Shown: positions 1 to 11,326, numbered from the stretch's first letter. The stretch: DNA of 64,000 bases from Ypsolopha sequella (GCA_934047225.1 OW204004.1:8126401-8190400); one strand, 5' to 3'. The notes: generated by a model not told the origin, from the sequence alone. Translations and numbers: made by a program.

Positions 1-599
1 TTATAATATAATCATAATTATCACATTATGTTGTAATATATTTAATAATAAATAACTGAAATAACATTAAAAATGTCGTTTTCCTAAAAATGCGATTTTG
101 TTGCTTACAACCTTTTCCAGGTGACCCATTCAATTTTGTTTAATGTTTTAATGCATAAGGTACTAGGTATCCGCTGAAAATCAGCGCCGTGGCCTTGTCA
201 TGATATTATGCTGAGCGGAGACCGTATTGGCACATTCTGCGCTAATTTTAAGTTGATTGTATTTGATTGTTAAGTGTTTTATTATGTACCAAATAAACAT
301 TAATCTATTCTATTCTATTTTACCTTATAATCTGAACCTAACTTTTTGAAGTTATGCGGCAAACGAAAGAAATAAATGGGGTAAAATTTACTTTTTCCTG
401 AGCCCCATTTATGTTATACAAAATTTTCATGAAACTTTCTGCTGTGAATAAATTATTTACCGTTTCTTATAATCTAACTCTTTCATCACTTAGTCCTTCA
501 TTCTCTTTAAGTGAATTACTTAATAGAAATGTTTGCGTCTCCACTTTGTTTCTGATTAGCATTACAGTACACGCGCCTTAATTTTCATATAATACTAGC
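1..599. other. No gene seen; AT-rich sequence
   Basis: I see no exon, RNA gene or clear repeat end in this stretch. It is AT-rich, with short homopolymer runs. Confidence 0.5.
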
Positions 600-800
600 T
601 TATGTGCGCGGCTTTTCCCACGCTGATTTCGCTTGAATTTTCCCGGGATAAAAATACCCTATGCCACTCTCTAGCCCAGAAACTATCTCTATGCAAAAAA
701 TCACGTCGATACGTTGCTCCGTTTGTTGCGTGAAAGAAGGACAAACCAACAAACCAACAAAAACACTTTCGCATTTATAATCATAAATAATATTTAGTCA
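600..800 (+). repeat. Probable 3' tail of an RTE-type non-LTR retrotransposon
   Basis: The text running from 'cccgggataaaaa' through 'aaactatctctatgc' to 'ctttcgcatttataat' matches my memory of a 3'-UTR tail that is abundant in Lepidoptera and belongs to RTE-like LINEs. No coding sequence is attached. The family name is recall, not alignment. Confidence 0.5.
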
Positions 801-840
801 TAAGGTTGTATATATTTTATGTCATTTACTGTTTTTAATT

Positions 841-885
841 CGACTGATGCCGGCCCCAAAGTGGGCCGAAATGTATTTCGAAAAT
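841..885 (+). other. Hammerhead-like hairpin motif of a Penelope-like element, copy 1
   Basis: The sequence reads CTGATG, then a GC-rich hairpin (CGGCCC..GGGCCG), then GAAATGTATTTCGAAA. The same arrangement recurs at 1889, 8976, 10291, 13715 (twice), 30110 (minus) and 53131. Two copies lie directly downstream of Penelope-type GIY-YIG fragments. PLE terminal repeats are known to carry hammerhead ribozymes. Here the CUGANGA and GAAA core is only approximate, so self-cleavage is a hypothesis. Confidence 0.5.
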
Positions 886-1091
886 AAGTTTATAGCACAC
901 TGTGCGTAAAATGACCGCTTTACGCACGCGCCGAAACTCGTGCGAGAAACTTTTTCTCGACTCGTGTGATTGCAGCACTCGCCTTCGGCTCGTGCCGCAA
1001 ACTCACACTCGTCAGAAAACGTTTCATCGCTCTCGTATCGTAATGTACTATTTATGCAATGTTTTAATTAAACAAAAAAAAAACCAGCAAC

Positions 1092-1622
1092 TGCATTTAC
1101 CTACTGGAATGCCGTCATTGCCCGGCATTCTATGTAGGTGAAACCAAGAACCCAGTACACATCCGAATAAATCAACATCGACACATCTCAGACTGCACAC
1201 CAAACAACATTCTTCCCATCCCCACACACACCCGCCTCCACAATTTGACGTTCAACGACTGTTTCACCTTACGCATCATCAAAGCATTCAGCCTTCCATT
1301 GACAGACATCGAATTAAGGACCTGGGAAACATCGTACATATGGTCACTTGGTGCTCACTATGGACCTGCGGGCCTATTGTGTATCTCTAGTTGCCTTCTG
1401 GACTGGGTGTCTATCATCAAAAACATAGATATACTATCGAATTCCGATGTCCTAAGGATATTTTCGCACTTGAAGTGACGACACAGATTGTTAATAGTTC
1501 AATACCCACTAAAGGCAATTTTGAAATTTCAGTTTTTAGCTATGTTTTTGATGATAGGCACCTCGTGCAGTTGGCAACTAAAGATACAGAATAGGGGGGC
1601 AGGACTTAACAGACAGCACTGA
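1092..1622 (+). pseudogene. Penelope-like GIY-YIG endonuclease C-terminus, split by a MITE
   Basis: A frame without ATG reads ...ECRHCPAFYVGETKNPVHIR..., the YIG half of a GIY-YIG nuclease with the downstream arginine. It continues to SYIWSLGAHYGP, then is broken at 1369/1370 by a 231-bp MITE. Removing the MITE joins GC to A (GCA, Ala) and the frame finishes GLNRQH-stop at 1622, matching the intact copy at 8138-8681 (YGPGLNRQR-stop). The reverse transcriptase half is missing, so this is a 5'-truncated Penelope-like element. An (ATC)n tract and a hammerhead-like motif follow. Confidence 0.8.
1370..1600. mobile_element. MITE family A, copy 1
   Basis: A 231-bp element with inverted ends: left GGGCCTATTGTGTATCTCTA, right (reverse complement) GCCCCCCTATTCTGTATCTT. 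The arms continue for about 60 bp through 'TAGTTGCC' and 'CTATCATCAAAAACATA'. A second copy is at 49388-49618. It has no coding capacity. It interrupts the PLE nuclease frame; I see no clear target duplication. Confidence 0.8.
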
Positions 1623-1679
1623 CAGACAAACATGACATGACTCATCTGACAAAACATTCACTTTAATACCCCAATAGTA

Positions 1680-1701
1680 CCATCATCATCATAACCATCA
1701 C

Positions 1702-1755
<54 letters not shown>

Positions 1756-1790
1756 CATCATCATCATTCATCATCACTACTATCATCACT
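1680..1790. repeat. (ATC)n microsatellite
   Basis: A nearly pure run of CAT/ATC trinucleotides with a few ACC interruptions, in the 3' untranslated part of the PLE fragment. Confidence 0.95.
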
Positions 1791-1888
1791 CCCACAAAGT
1801 TTCTTTGTTCCTCCTTCTTTATAACAGATGTCACTTTTTAATTTTTTTTTATATTCTTTATATGTCATATTTACGAGTATACCTCATT

Positions 1889-1930
1889 CGACTGATGACG
1901 ACTCCACAGCAGGAGTCGAAATAAATCGTG
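1889..1930 (+). other. Hammerhead-like hairpin motif, copy 2
   Basis: CTGATGA is followed by CGACTCC..GGAGTCG and AAATAAATCG. Compared with copies 1 and 4, the stem sequence has changed on both sides while pairing is kept, which suggests selection on the structure. It lies 267 bp downstream of the stop of the PLE nuclease fragment. Confidence 0.5.
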
Positions 1931-2142
1931 TTTTAATTGTTTTTATTATTTATATGCTCCATATCTATAAATAATTAAATGCCATACAAAGGTAGTAATA
2001 AAAAATATATTTATTTAAATGAAATTTAAGAAATAGTTACACATAACGGTTAGCCTCTTGAAACCATGACCTTTTCAAATACGTTTCTTACAATAACTCT
2101 TTTTTTAATTACTTTATGGAACATTGAGCAAAACAGAACCTA

Positions 2143-2336
2143 TTAAGGCGTATGACCACGCTAAATAAGCAACTCGATGTGTGTCGGTACAAATATCAAA
2201 GGAAACGACATTGAAATAATGTTCAATTCAGCGTGCCTTGAAAAGTGGCTGTTACGACAACCACTGCGTCTCCGGCTAGCGCAAAATAGGAGAAAATAAT
2301 GCTTTTCACATGGACGCCATGAACGGAAAAAAAATT
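2143..2336 (+). repeat. Interspersed repeat beginning TTAAGGCG, copy 1
   Basis: This shares the string 'caaatatcaa.gga.aacgacattgaaataa.gttc', then 'tggctgttacgac' and 'aggagaaaat..tacttttcac.tgga', with 7465-7652 and 43976-44158. All three begin at a TTAAGG sequence, consistent with a TTAA-targeting DNA transposon. The other end is not resolved. Confidence 0.6.
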
Positions 2337-3078
2337 TTGAACTTAAATTTTTTAGATCTAAAAATTTCCTAAAATTTTGTGAAATAATAATTAAAATCGC
2401 TTTACGCGTTTGGAATGAGTAGGAGAATTCTTGTGTTGATCATGTGAAACTTTCGATGACTTTCGATTTATTTTGTCAAAACTTACAATAGAAACAGTTT
2501 ATGAAACTTAAAATTTATTTTTGACTCTATAATGCCTATCATATATTTTATGAAAGTTTTTGGACCACCCGTGTGGGAGGAGTAGGCCTTCAAAGACAGC
2601 TCCAAATTGCAGTTGGCGTATCCATTCACCTTAATCCGGATGTGCTGCATGTTTTACAGAACTAAGAATGAGAATGTCCTAACATTAAAATCACGATTTA
2701 TCAGTTTTGTTGGATATTTGTAGGCCCAAGAAGTCAGTTTCATTTTAAATAACATTATTTTAATACACAACCAACTGTTATAGTCAAATGCTTTTGGAGA
2801 GTTTCATGTTTGTTTATAAATAAAACAAACATGAAACCCTCCAAAAGCACTTGAAATTTTTCAAACGCAAATACTCGCGTGGCGTGTTCCGTTCTTTTTC
2901 TACAATTGGTTTTGTATACACATTGTTAACGTAGCCAGGGGGGGGGGGGGGGCCTTAGGGCTTTGGCTTCAAGCCCCGCTAGAAATTATATCCAGTACAT
3001 TTTCCATTTGAAAAAATATGAAATTTCAAAAAAAAAATTCAAAAAGACGTTGATTGGGGTCTTAATCCCAAGACCAGC
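2337..3078. other. Non-coding; a small palindrome at 2784-2854 and a poly-G run
   Basis: No gene seen. At 2784-2854 two arms of about 33 bp (..GCTTTTGGAGAGTTTCATG.. and its complement) flank a very short loop. A run of sixteen or more G residues is near 2940. Confidence 0.6.
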
Positions 3079-3238
3079 GGGTCTACCGCGTCATTCTTAT
3101 TTGTATCAACTTCAAGCAAATGCATGCGAAATTCAACGCGTGCAAAAGAGATGGCATGTTAGGCGGGCGTCGTCGCACGCACGACAAATTTCAATCTCAA
3201 GTTGATGTTGATGAAAATCAGAATTACGGGGTAGACCC
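3079..3238. mobile_element. MITE family B, copy 1
   Basis: A 160-bp element bounded by GGGTCTACCGCG...CGGGGTAGACCC. The inverted arms continue into 'AATTCT.ATTTG.ATCAACTT'. The second copy is at 38173-38333 in the opposite orientation, nested in another MITE. Confidence 0.8.
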
Positions 3239-3512
3239 GCAGGCTGGTTTATTCATCCAACGGATAATAAATAACGAACAAAAGTTGCATTTTATACGAA
3301 TACATTGAAGAGAAGGAAAGTAACCGTACAATGCAATCGCCTTCCATACAGCAGTGTTGCATACTAAGTTACCTGTCTGTCACAAAATGGAATGTAGAAT
3401 AGTTGTTCAATGAAAGCGATAACAATGCTACGGGTGTTTAATAGAATGCTCCTATTTCTAGCTAAACAATAGGTATAATATACATACATTACATACATAT
3501 AATGGGTGATAA

Positions 3513-3929
3513 TATGATGTTGCGGAAACTGGGAACTGGCGATAGCAATCGTCCATACGAAGAACTTTTATCATGGAACCAACCCTCAAAGTGCAAAAAA
3601 AAAATCAGCTGTTCCAGTCGAAGGTTCCATAGACAAGTTTTATATCCACTCGATCAAAATGTATCAGGCAACAGTTTTTTTCTTTCACGATTTCTCGATT
3701 TTTTTTCTCGAAATGTTGTTTGTATTGACGAGTACTATCGCCAGTTTTCGGCTTCCGCTACATCATCTTAAAATCCTGTATATCGCAGGTAAATTGCCAA
3801 AGCCGTGAAATTATAATTTCACTGGATTACGTAAGGTTGGTTTAAAAAAAACCTAACAAAAATCTACCAGGAAATTTTAATTTAACTAGATAAATTATAA
3901 TCTCGGCTTTGACTATTTACTTACCTGCA
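3513..3929. mobile_element. Two adjacent inverted-repeat elements
   Basis: 3513-3768 has ends gatgttgcggaaactgg and a reverse-complementary 'ccagttttcggcttccgctacatc', with ACTGGCGATAG and its complement inside. 3785-3929 has ends GCAGGTAA and TTACCTGC, with arms reading 'AAAGCCG.GA.ATTATAATTT'. Both look like short non-autonomous DNA elements. Confidence 0.6.
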
Positions 3930-3939
3930 AAATATATCG

Positions 3940-4115
3940 TCATGAAATGAATCCCCAAGGGGGTGTCAGAGGTGTTCCGAGTGTGAATGCAAGTCACGGT
4001 CCACACTCGGTACACCCGCGTTTCACTGATGATTATTACGACCCAACACGATGGGTGGTAAGCCCTATCGCCACCGTTCTTCGGGCACAAAGACACGCTA
4101 CTTCATTATTTATTT
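3940..4115 (+). repeat. Palindrome-cored repeat family R, copy 1
   Basis: It reads 'catgaa..aatccccaaggggg.gtcagaggtgttccgagtgtg', then a hairpin core, 'acacccgcgttt.atcgatgattattacg' and 'cctatcgccgttcttcgggcacaga'. Other copies are at 23975-24165, 27815-27995, 32930-33035 (reverse) and 48433-48580. It looks like a small non-autonomous element or SINE-like unit; the class is not certain. Confidence 0.6.
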
Positions 4116-4122
4116 TTCAATG

Positions 4123-4532
4123 CATGTGCTCGTAAAGGCCCACTTTTTATGCATCAAAACCCTAACAGAAAGTCGATTATTTTGCCCTAGGGCTTTATTA
4201 TTATTGTTCTTTTAATTTGTTTGCAATGGTTGGCTAACCTGCAGCCGTAGAAAGAGAATACCTGCAGCCTTTCCTGTGTACCATAGATGTTATCTTTTTT
4301 TCCCACTGTTTAACGGCTCTGGATACAATCCTTTTGAGCCAATCATAATTGAAAGTTCACAAGATTATATTTGTTTTCATTTCCTCACACTATGCATTGA
4401 AAAACGTAGTATGATACACGGGCGTAAAAGCAATAAATTACTCGGTTACGTTTAAAACACTCGCTACGCTCGTGTTTTAGATCGTCCTCGTAATTTATTC
4501 CTTTTTGCCCTAGTAGCATAAACTACTATTGT
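4123..4532 (+). repeat. Repeat family S, copy 1
   Basis: Shared start 'gctcgtaaaggcccacttt' and body 'gattattttgccctagggct', 'ttgcaatggttggcta', 'tacaatccttttgagccaat', ending 'cctagtagcata.actacta'. Other copies are at 5968-6335 (plus) and 35847-36241 (minus). Confidence 0.7.
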
Positions 4533-4619
4533 ATATAAACGTGTTCTAAGTAAATTTTTAACTGTGAGCCCTTCGTGATAGTAGTGCGGGATTTTTGGTA
4601 AATAAATATTTGTGATTCT

Positions 4620-4960
4620 TTGTCGTTACTTACCGTAGTAGCTTGTCCGTCCGTGTCTGTTTTTAGTTATTATCATGGCAAGTTTGGCACCCGTCGGGTA
4701 CGGTACTTTAAAAAAACCGACCAAGTGCGAGTCGGACTCGCGCACGAAGGGTTCCGTACCATTATCTACAATAACGGCAAAAAAAAAACATGTCTGTTGT
4801 ATGGGAGCCCCTTGAATTTTTATTTTATTCTGTTTTTTAGTATTTGTTGTTATAGCAGCAACATAAAACATCTGTGAAAATTTCAACTGTCTAACTATCA
4901 CGGTTCATGAGATTCAGCCTGATGACAGACGGACAGACGGACAGACAGACGGACAGCGGA
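4620..4960 (+). repeat. 'GGTTCCGTACC' interspersed repeat (partial)
   Basis: It contains 'gcgagtcggactcgcgcacgaagggttccgtacc', 'tgtatgggagcccc', 'gaaaatttcaactgtctaactatcacggttcatgag' and a GACGGACAGACGGACAG tract. These are hallmarks of a repeat that is very common in Lepidoptera. Other pieces are at 43080-43270, 46425-47690, 52740-52770, 53500-53560 and 56770-56850. Confidence 0.75.
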
Positions 4961-5967
4961 TTCTTAGATTTCTCTTAAATGAGATGTTTAAATATTATAA
5001 AAAAATATAGTGTTATTTAAAGTAGGTATAAGGAAAAAATTGATTTCTAAAAATTATTGTTGCGTTGAAAGAACAGTATGAATCTAGACACGCGGTAGCT
5101 ATAAGAAGAAATTATATTTTAAGTTGTTACAATTTCACATTTTTTGTTTTTGATGGGATATATTATTCAAGCTGTTTTTGGACTAACATTAAGTAAAATT
5201 GATTATTTCTTTGAAACCAATAAGGGTAGTTGTCTTGCACTTAAATACGAGGATAAAATTTCTTAAAAAAACTATTAATGGAATTTTTACGCAAAATTAT
5301 TTCTTACAAAATAACGAAAGGAAAAAAATATTAAAATATTGTATGAATAAGGTACTTTGATTACTTTACGAAAAAAAAAATAATTTCAATTTGGAACAAA
5401 AAAAAAATTTTTTTTTTCTCTTTGCAACGTAAAATTACGTTTTTCGTGATTTTAGTGATCTTTCCGATTTTTTTTCTAGATGATTGTGATACTTGTGTCA
5501 AATCTGAAAATTATAATGTAGTTCAACTTCTTAACTACTTACACAAATTTTATTTGTTAAAAATATTTTGTTTTAATATGCTAATAAATAAATATATGAT
5601 TCTATGATAAATTGTCCAAACGCGAGAGCATGTTTGGCGAAACCGACCCTTAAAGGGCCTTCCTTAAATCATAAAGCCTTGAAATTTTTATTAAAAACAA
5701 TTGCACAAATGACCCCGTGGGTCAGTTTTAGAATATTTGAATTATTATTTCATATAGACGCCAGTTATTCGTGAGCGCGTGTTTCTTGGTAGCTGTAACA
5801 GCTACGACGTAAAAGGAAACGTCATAGAGTTCAGTTCTGAGTGATGCAAAATGAGGTGCTCAATCTGACTTTATATGCAGCCTTAAGGGTTCAAATTACA
5901 ATAAAACTGTTATTTTGTTACTTTCTGTGTTTCTCTATTAATTAACTGCATGATGTCAAAAAAGTTT
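4961..5967. other. No gene or resolvable repeat seen
   Basis: AT-rich with poly-A and poly-T runs. The open frames are short, lysine- or phenylalanine-rich and lack splice-linked partners. Confidence 0.5.
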
Positions 5968-6335
5968 TTCAATGCTCGTAAAGGCCCACTTTCTATGCAT
6001 CAAAACCGAACAGAAAGTCGATTATTTTGCCCTAGGGCTTTTATTATTATTATTTTTTATTTGTTTGCAATGGTTGGCTAATGCTAACCCGCAGCCTTTC
6101 CTGTCTACCATAGATGCTATACTTTTTTTCCACTGTTTATCGGCTCTGGATACAATCCTTTTGAGCCAATCATAATTGAAAGTTCACAAGATTATGTTTG
6201 TTTTCATTTCCTCACACTATGCATTGAAAAACGTAGTATGATTAGTAGTACTCGTAGTACTCGCTACGCTCGTGTTTTAAATCGTCCTCGTAATTTATTC
6301 CTTTTCGCCCTAGTAGCATAGACTACTATAATAGC
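5968..6335 (+). repeat. Repeat family S, copy 2
   Basis: Collinear with 4123-4532 apart from small deletions, including loss of the 'acacgggcgtaaaagcaataaattactcggttacg' block. Confidence 0.7.
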
Positions 6336-7464
6336 TTTCAATTATAACGCATTAATATTTGGAATGAGAAAGAGGGAACGTTTTTAGTTGCTTAATTCTT
6401 ATATTTAAAAATTTACTCATGGAAAGAACCCTAGAAAACTCCAATTTTAATATAATAACCAGAAGCAGCTCGATGCTTAGTTTTTGTCAAGAATTTTTCC
6501 CGCGATACGAAGGAAGCACATGGAAATTACGCTAAATTTGCATCCAGATTCTTAGAAAGAGTCCAATTTACTTAGAAATAGTCCAATTTACTTTATAAAA
6601 TCTTCACAATCTACACGTTCCTTTTTATTGTTGCGTTGAACTCCTTTGTTTAACCTTGTTTCTTTGATGAATTGGACCCAGAAATTTCACCCAATCGTAG
6701 AAAGGGAGAAAAAATGTCTCCTGATAGGACCAAAGATTTCAAAAGTTCAGATGAGCCCTGGCACCTAAAATCTATTGCACTGTTTTTGAATGTGTTTAGA
6801 ATGTGAAATGTCACACTTTTGGCTTTATTCGTATTTCTTGAAATGTAAGTGCACTTTAAAATGCACACGACGGCATATTGAGACCCTTTTCTCGTAAAAA
6901 TTCATTAAGGCGTCCAACTATCACCGTTTTCAGATGAGCACTGATTTCGAAAGTGTGAGCGTCACCCATTTAAAGGTGAAAACATTTTGGTGCTGTCATA
7001 CTACGGTAAGGGCTTATCTTTACTATTGAAATCTTTGGATAGGACACGATTTAGACACTCGTGGAGGGAGTAGTTGTGAAAATACAAGGAGAGTCTGTTC
7101 TATCTTTTTCTTGGTGTAGGCAAAATATAATTTTATATCAACATTCGATAGAGAAGCTTAAAATTAAACAAAGGAGCTTCTTTTAGTTCATAAAGAACCT
7201 TGAAAAATCAGGATCACATGTTTGGAAATTACCCTTGCCAATAAATATTCTCTAAAGAGTTTAAATATCAGTGGCCCCCAGACAGAATCTTAATTTTGTA
7301 ACATCACATACATTTCTGCGTAAATACCTTAATCCGCAAACAATAAAAAAAATAAGAGGTTCAATCTGCTTTGCCCCAATCTAAATTTACGGTTTCCTAA
7401 CAAGAGCGTGTGTCCAAGGTCCGACATTGCAGCCGACAAATCACGGAGCGAAACGGCCTATGTA
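6336..7464. other. No gene recognised
   Basis: AT-rich unique-looking sequence. I found no recognisable exon, terminal inverted repeat or RNA gene. Confidence 0.45.
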
Positions 7465-7652
7465 CTTAAGGCGATTACCATCGCCATATTAGCAGCTCGA
7501 TATTTCTCACTACAAATATCAACGGAAACGACATTGAAATAACGTTCATATCAGCGCGCAATGCATAGTGGCTGTTACGACGCTCGCTGCGTCTTTGAGA
7601 GGGCGAAAAAGGAGAAAATTATACTTTTCACTTGGACGTGATTACTCGATTG
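7465..7652 (+). repeat. TTAAGGCG interspersed repeat, copy 2
   Basis: Begins TTAAGGCGATTACCATCGCC and then follows the 2143-2336 copy. The first bases match the inner end of the large TE insertion at 23613 (reverse complement TTAAGGCGATTATCCCGG), suggesting a shared transposon end. Confidence 0.6.
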
Positions 7653-8106
7653 AATAATCTTATGTTATATTTATAGCTATAAAGTTTATCTATTTATCAA
7701 AGCATAGATGAATTCAATCGGCCAAGCCACTCAGGAGCAGTAGGGAATTTGAGGTCAAAAAACACCAGTCAGTAAAAAAAAAAATTCATGTAGAAGTTTT
7801 GGTGGTATGAAAAAGAAAACTGTTGCATATGTTGTCTAAGAGTTGATTATTCATAATACATTTTTTCATTATTTTTGGTTTGGCCATAAACGAGGAGTAG
7901 GCTTTAGAAAGTACCCATTTGGCAATAGTAAGGGCCTTAAATGTCATCCGGCGTCTGACGTCCATTAAAATCACCTCCGGTAATCGCACTTGATGCTACT
8001 ATTTTTAGAGATCTTTTGATTGGGCCCCACTACTCGATAAATTGAAGGCAAAAAGAACGCTTGTTCTGTGAATATCTTTGAAATGTTTTCTGTTATTAAC
8101 TCTCTT

Positions 8107-8137
8107 TTTTGATTTGATTTGATTTGATTTGATTTGA
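8107..8137. repeat. (TTTGA)n microsatellite
   Basis: Pentanucleotide run immediately upstream of the PLE fragment. It may mark the 5' truncation point of the element. Confidence 0.85.
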
Positions 8138-8681
8138 CAACAAAAACCTCATACATCCAAACATTCAAATCTGCTACAAACAAAATCCGAACATAAAATC
8201 AATACTTTCCAAGAAAATACCATCACAACTCAACAATAACACATCTACAACACCCGGAACCTCAGCATGCCGACGGCCTCGATGTAAAACATGTGTTATC
8301 ATCAACACCGCCACCACCATCAATACACATCACACAACCAACGTTTACCAAGCGCAACCAAATAGCACATGCACCACCAGAAACCTCATCTACATCTTAG
8401 AATGCAGGCACTGCCCTGCATTCTATGTAGGCGAGACCAAAAATGCACTACACATCAGAATCAATCATCACCGACACACATGCGACTCGATCACGAACAA
8501 CACTTTACCCGTACCCACACATACTCGTCTCCATAACTTAAAATTCAATCTGTGTTTTACAGCGCGCATAATTAAATCATTTACACCACCCATATTCGAC
8601 ATCCAACTTAGAACTTGGGAAAGATCGTATATATGGTCGCTTGGTGCTCAGTACGGACCAGGCTTAAATAGGCAGCGATAA
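8138..8681 (+). pseudogene. Penelope-like element: open GIY-YIG endonuclease C-terminal fragment
   Basis: A frame with no ATG, so easily missed, stays open to the TAA at 8679-8681. It reads through SACRRPRCKTCV, a CxxC-type linker usual before the PLE nuclease, then LIYILECRHCPAFYVGET with the YVG core and the downstream arginine in HIRINHHR. It ends LRTWERSYIWSLGAQYGP and GLNRQR-stop. In complete PLEs this domain follows the reverse transcriptase and nicks the target during retrotransposition. Here the RT is absent, so this is a 5'-truncated copy, and it was the template for recognising 1092-1622. A hammerhead-like motif lies 295 bp downstream. Confidence 0.85.
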
Positions 8682-8975
8682 ATAACAATTTAGTGGGCAC
8701 GAACGACAAAACCATGTGACATCACCATGTTTCGTCGTTGCGCAGCTCAGCAAAAACTATTATGTAGAAGCGCAGCGATGCAATGTGATGGCGCCACCCA
8801 TTAGATACCATGCGTGCTATCGGGGGAGCGTCTGCTGGACCGATTCAGGACCGATAACAGGAGCAGGTTAGCGGCGGTGGCTTCTTCGATAGCACGCATA
8901 CATACTTTTTATTAGGTTGGATACTTTTTAGGTTAGATTTTTTATTTTTTTATTTATTTTTGTCAATTTCATTGT

Positions 8976-9015
8976 GACTGATGCCGGACCCAGGATAGGG
9001 CCCGAAATATATCTC
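8976..9015 (+). other. Hammerhead-like hairpin motif, copy 3
   Basis: ACTGATGCCGGACCC, loop, GGGCCCGAAATATAT. It is placed in the 3' region of the PLE fragment at 8138-8681. Confidence 0.5.
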
Positions 9016-9198
9016 ACAATAACTTAAATTTTATTTTATTAAGTGTATATATATATATTAACTACATTTAAAGACAAACTAGTCAATTAATAACGTTTAT
9101 TTACATTTTTTGATTTGACAAATTGAATAAAAGAATTAAAATTTGGTTCTAGTGTCTTACTGATCTCTAATATAATTTATGGCATATTTAATTGTTTG

Positions 9199-10064
9199 TA
9201 TATCGACGCTTGAAAGGCAATAATTACCAAGCTACATTTTGGGCGATATTGAGAGATATACGTAATTGAAAACAGCAACATTTTCTGCGTCGGCTGGTCA
9301 TACTTTCGTACCGCTAGGAAGAGTTTTATTGCCGCTTGTTCTAGTGCAGGGGTGTTCAAACTAAGGCCCGTGGGCCAAGACCGGCCCGGGAGCACCACCA
9401 ATCCGGCCCGCAGTCGCTGGCCGGACATGCCCGGTTTCTAGCCCGCTATAGTTTATTTAAAATTCGCAAGCTTATTTTATTTTTTTATTTTATTTTATTT
9501 TATTTATGAACAAAAATTCACAGCAAATACATAAAATATTCACTAAATATTACATCAGCTAATAGTGCCAATTACGGATTTCACTATGCTAACAATAAAT
9601 ATACATAATGTTATAACATGAAACAATTTGCAAAAAACTAAATTAAGAAAAAGACGCAAGACTCTGTGTTGACTTGCTAAACTAGATATTGGTGTCAAAT
9701 CGGTGTCACATGTCTGACAGGATCAATATCTTATAATAATAACATAATGCTATTTGATGCTATTTATCAAAACTCGCAATGTTTTTAATGACACTTTCCC
9801 GAAGTACCGACCGAAATTGCGAACGGAGCGTAGTACTGTCCTATGCCCTGCACAAAAGATATCTCACTGACCGACTAGTACCAATACGAAAATTTGCACG
9901 TCAAAAATACAGTATTTTGGAATGATGACCTATCTACGTATTGACCCTTAGGACTTAGTGGGGGAATCACTGTGGCCCTTAGGCTAAAAGTTTGGAGGCC
10001 ACTGGTCTAGTGTAAAGTTGCCAACTTGACGCTTGGTAATTATTGCCTTTCAAGCGTCGATATT
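9199..10064. mobile_element. Inverted-repeat element interrupted by a hAT-like element
   Basis: Arms of about 32 bp, 9199-9230 (ATATCGACGCTTGAAAGG...) and 10032-10064 (...CCTTTCAAGCGTCGATAT), are near-perfect reverse complements. Most of the interior is the hAT-like insertion at 9347-10004. Removing it leaves a short MITE of about 200 bp. Confidence 0.75.
9347..10004. mobile_element. Non-autonomous hAT-like element with 8-bp target duplication
   Basis: Left end CAGGGGTGTTCAAACT, right end (reverse complement) CAGTGGCCTCCAAACTTTT. Both resemble the CAGxGGT..CCAAACTTTT ends of hAT elements. The flanks are ttctagtg (9339-9346) and gtctagtg (10005-10012), an 8-bp duplication with one mismatch, the size expected for hAT. 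A (TTTTA)n tract and no long ORF are inside. Confidence 0.75.
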
Positions 10065-10290
10065 TACTTTGAAATTATATTAAAGCTTAGGTGAGTGTAA
10101 AAGTTTTTGATAAGTCAGATTTCTATCAGGGAACTACGATACCCTTTACATTTTGAAGTGATACTATGGTGAACTAAACTCGCTTTTATTTATTATGTCG
10201 TAATGTCATTTCAGTATATTTCTTCTGTCACATATTTTGTATTTAGAGTTTTTATATTTTAATGTTTAAATGTATATATTTTATTTGATA

Positions 10291-10330
10291 ACTGACGACG
10301 GCCACAACTTAGCCGAAATATATTTCGAAA
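10291..10330 (+). other. Hammerhead-like hairpin motif, copy 4
   Basis: ACTGACGACGGCC, loop, GGCCGAAATATATTTCGAAA-type sequence, nearly identical to 53131-53175. Downstream is 'aaaacaataaaaggcc', whose reverse complement is upstream of the 53131 copy. Confidence 0.5.
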
Positions 10331-10803
10331 CTAATAAGTACTTTTTTATTTATATATCTATCTAAAACAATAAAAGGCCAAAAAAGGCTTAAAAACATTA
10401 TTTATTCAATTCGTAATATTTATATAACTTTGCTACTATTTTATATTTATTGTACACCGCCTTTTCAGCAATCCTATCGTACAATTTCTTCCACCTAAAG
10501 GTTGTCTGAAAGAGATCGCTTTAAGCGATAAGACCGCCTATTTGTACTTACCCTTTGTACTCGTATTTTTAAGTTCAATTAATTGTATTCTTCTTTTTTG
10601 TGGTGTGATAATAAAACTTTATGTTTTATTTTATTTATTAGGCATGCACAACAGATAACAATCAAAGAATTTTTCATAAGTCTAAATAATAAATAAGAGT
10701 TTCGAGCTAGAGTTGCGCGCACGCACAGCAATATTTAATTTGCACAAAACATGAATAATGTTGAAAAATAAAATTATAGAAAATTGAAAATACACAGACA
10801 TAA
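10331..10803. other. No gene seen
   Basis: AT-rich spacer between the PLE tail and MITE C. Nothing else resolvable. Confidence 0.45.
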
Positions 10804-11064
10804 ACAACGTGTAACAGAAAGGTGTAGCCATATTTTAAGAGCTTGTTCAGTCAATGATATAGAACAACTTTTACTATGGAGACAACCCTGTATCTCAAAA
10901 AAAATATTTACTGTTTCATAGAAAAATGCAATGCCGCTCGGCTGAAATGTATGGAAGGGTAGTTTTTTTTGAGATTTCGTGGTTGGCTCCATAGTAAAAG
11001 TTGTTCTATATAATTGACTGAATAAGCTCTTCAAATATGGTTACACCTTTCTGTTACACGTTGT
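10804..11064. mobile_element. MITE family C, copy 1
   Basis: Ends CAACGTGTAACAGAAAGGTG and its complement. The arms extend about 80 bp through 'AGAGCTT.TTCAGTCAAT' and 'AACAACTTTTACTATGGA'. A second copy at 38067-38441 carries a nested MITE B. Confidence 0.85.
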
Positions 11065-11326
11065 ATATTATAATTAGAACACCCTTTTTTACGATTAATA
11101 AAATGACATAATTTATTGTAAATACTTACATAAATACTGAAGAGGAATTTGTTGAATTAATATTATTAAATAATGAGGTTCCTAACAAGCCTCTTAAACA
11201 ATGCAAGATTGCCATTAAATAGATACATCGAGCTCTTGTTATCGCTGGATAACTCATGGTATTGGCGGCAGTCTCGCATTATGGTATTGTACATTATTGT
11301 ATTGTATATTTTATGTGTTAGTATTA

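Noticed and set aside
902..1141. 79-codon plus-strand ORF
   Set aside because: It overlaps the PLE nuclease in another frame and has no recognisable motif.
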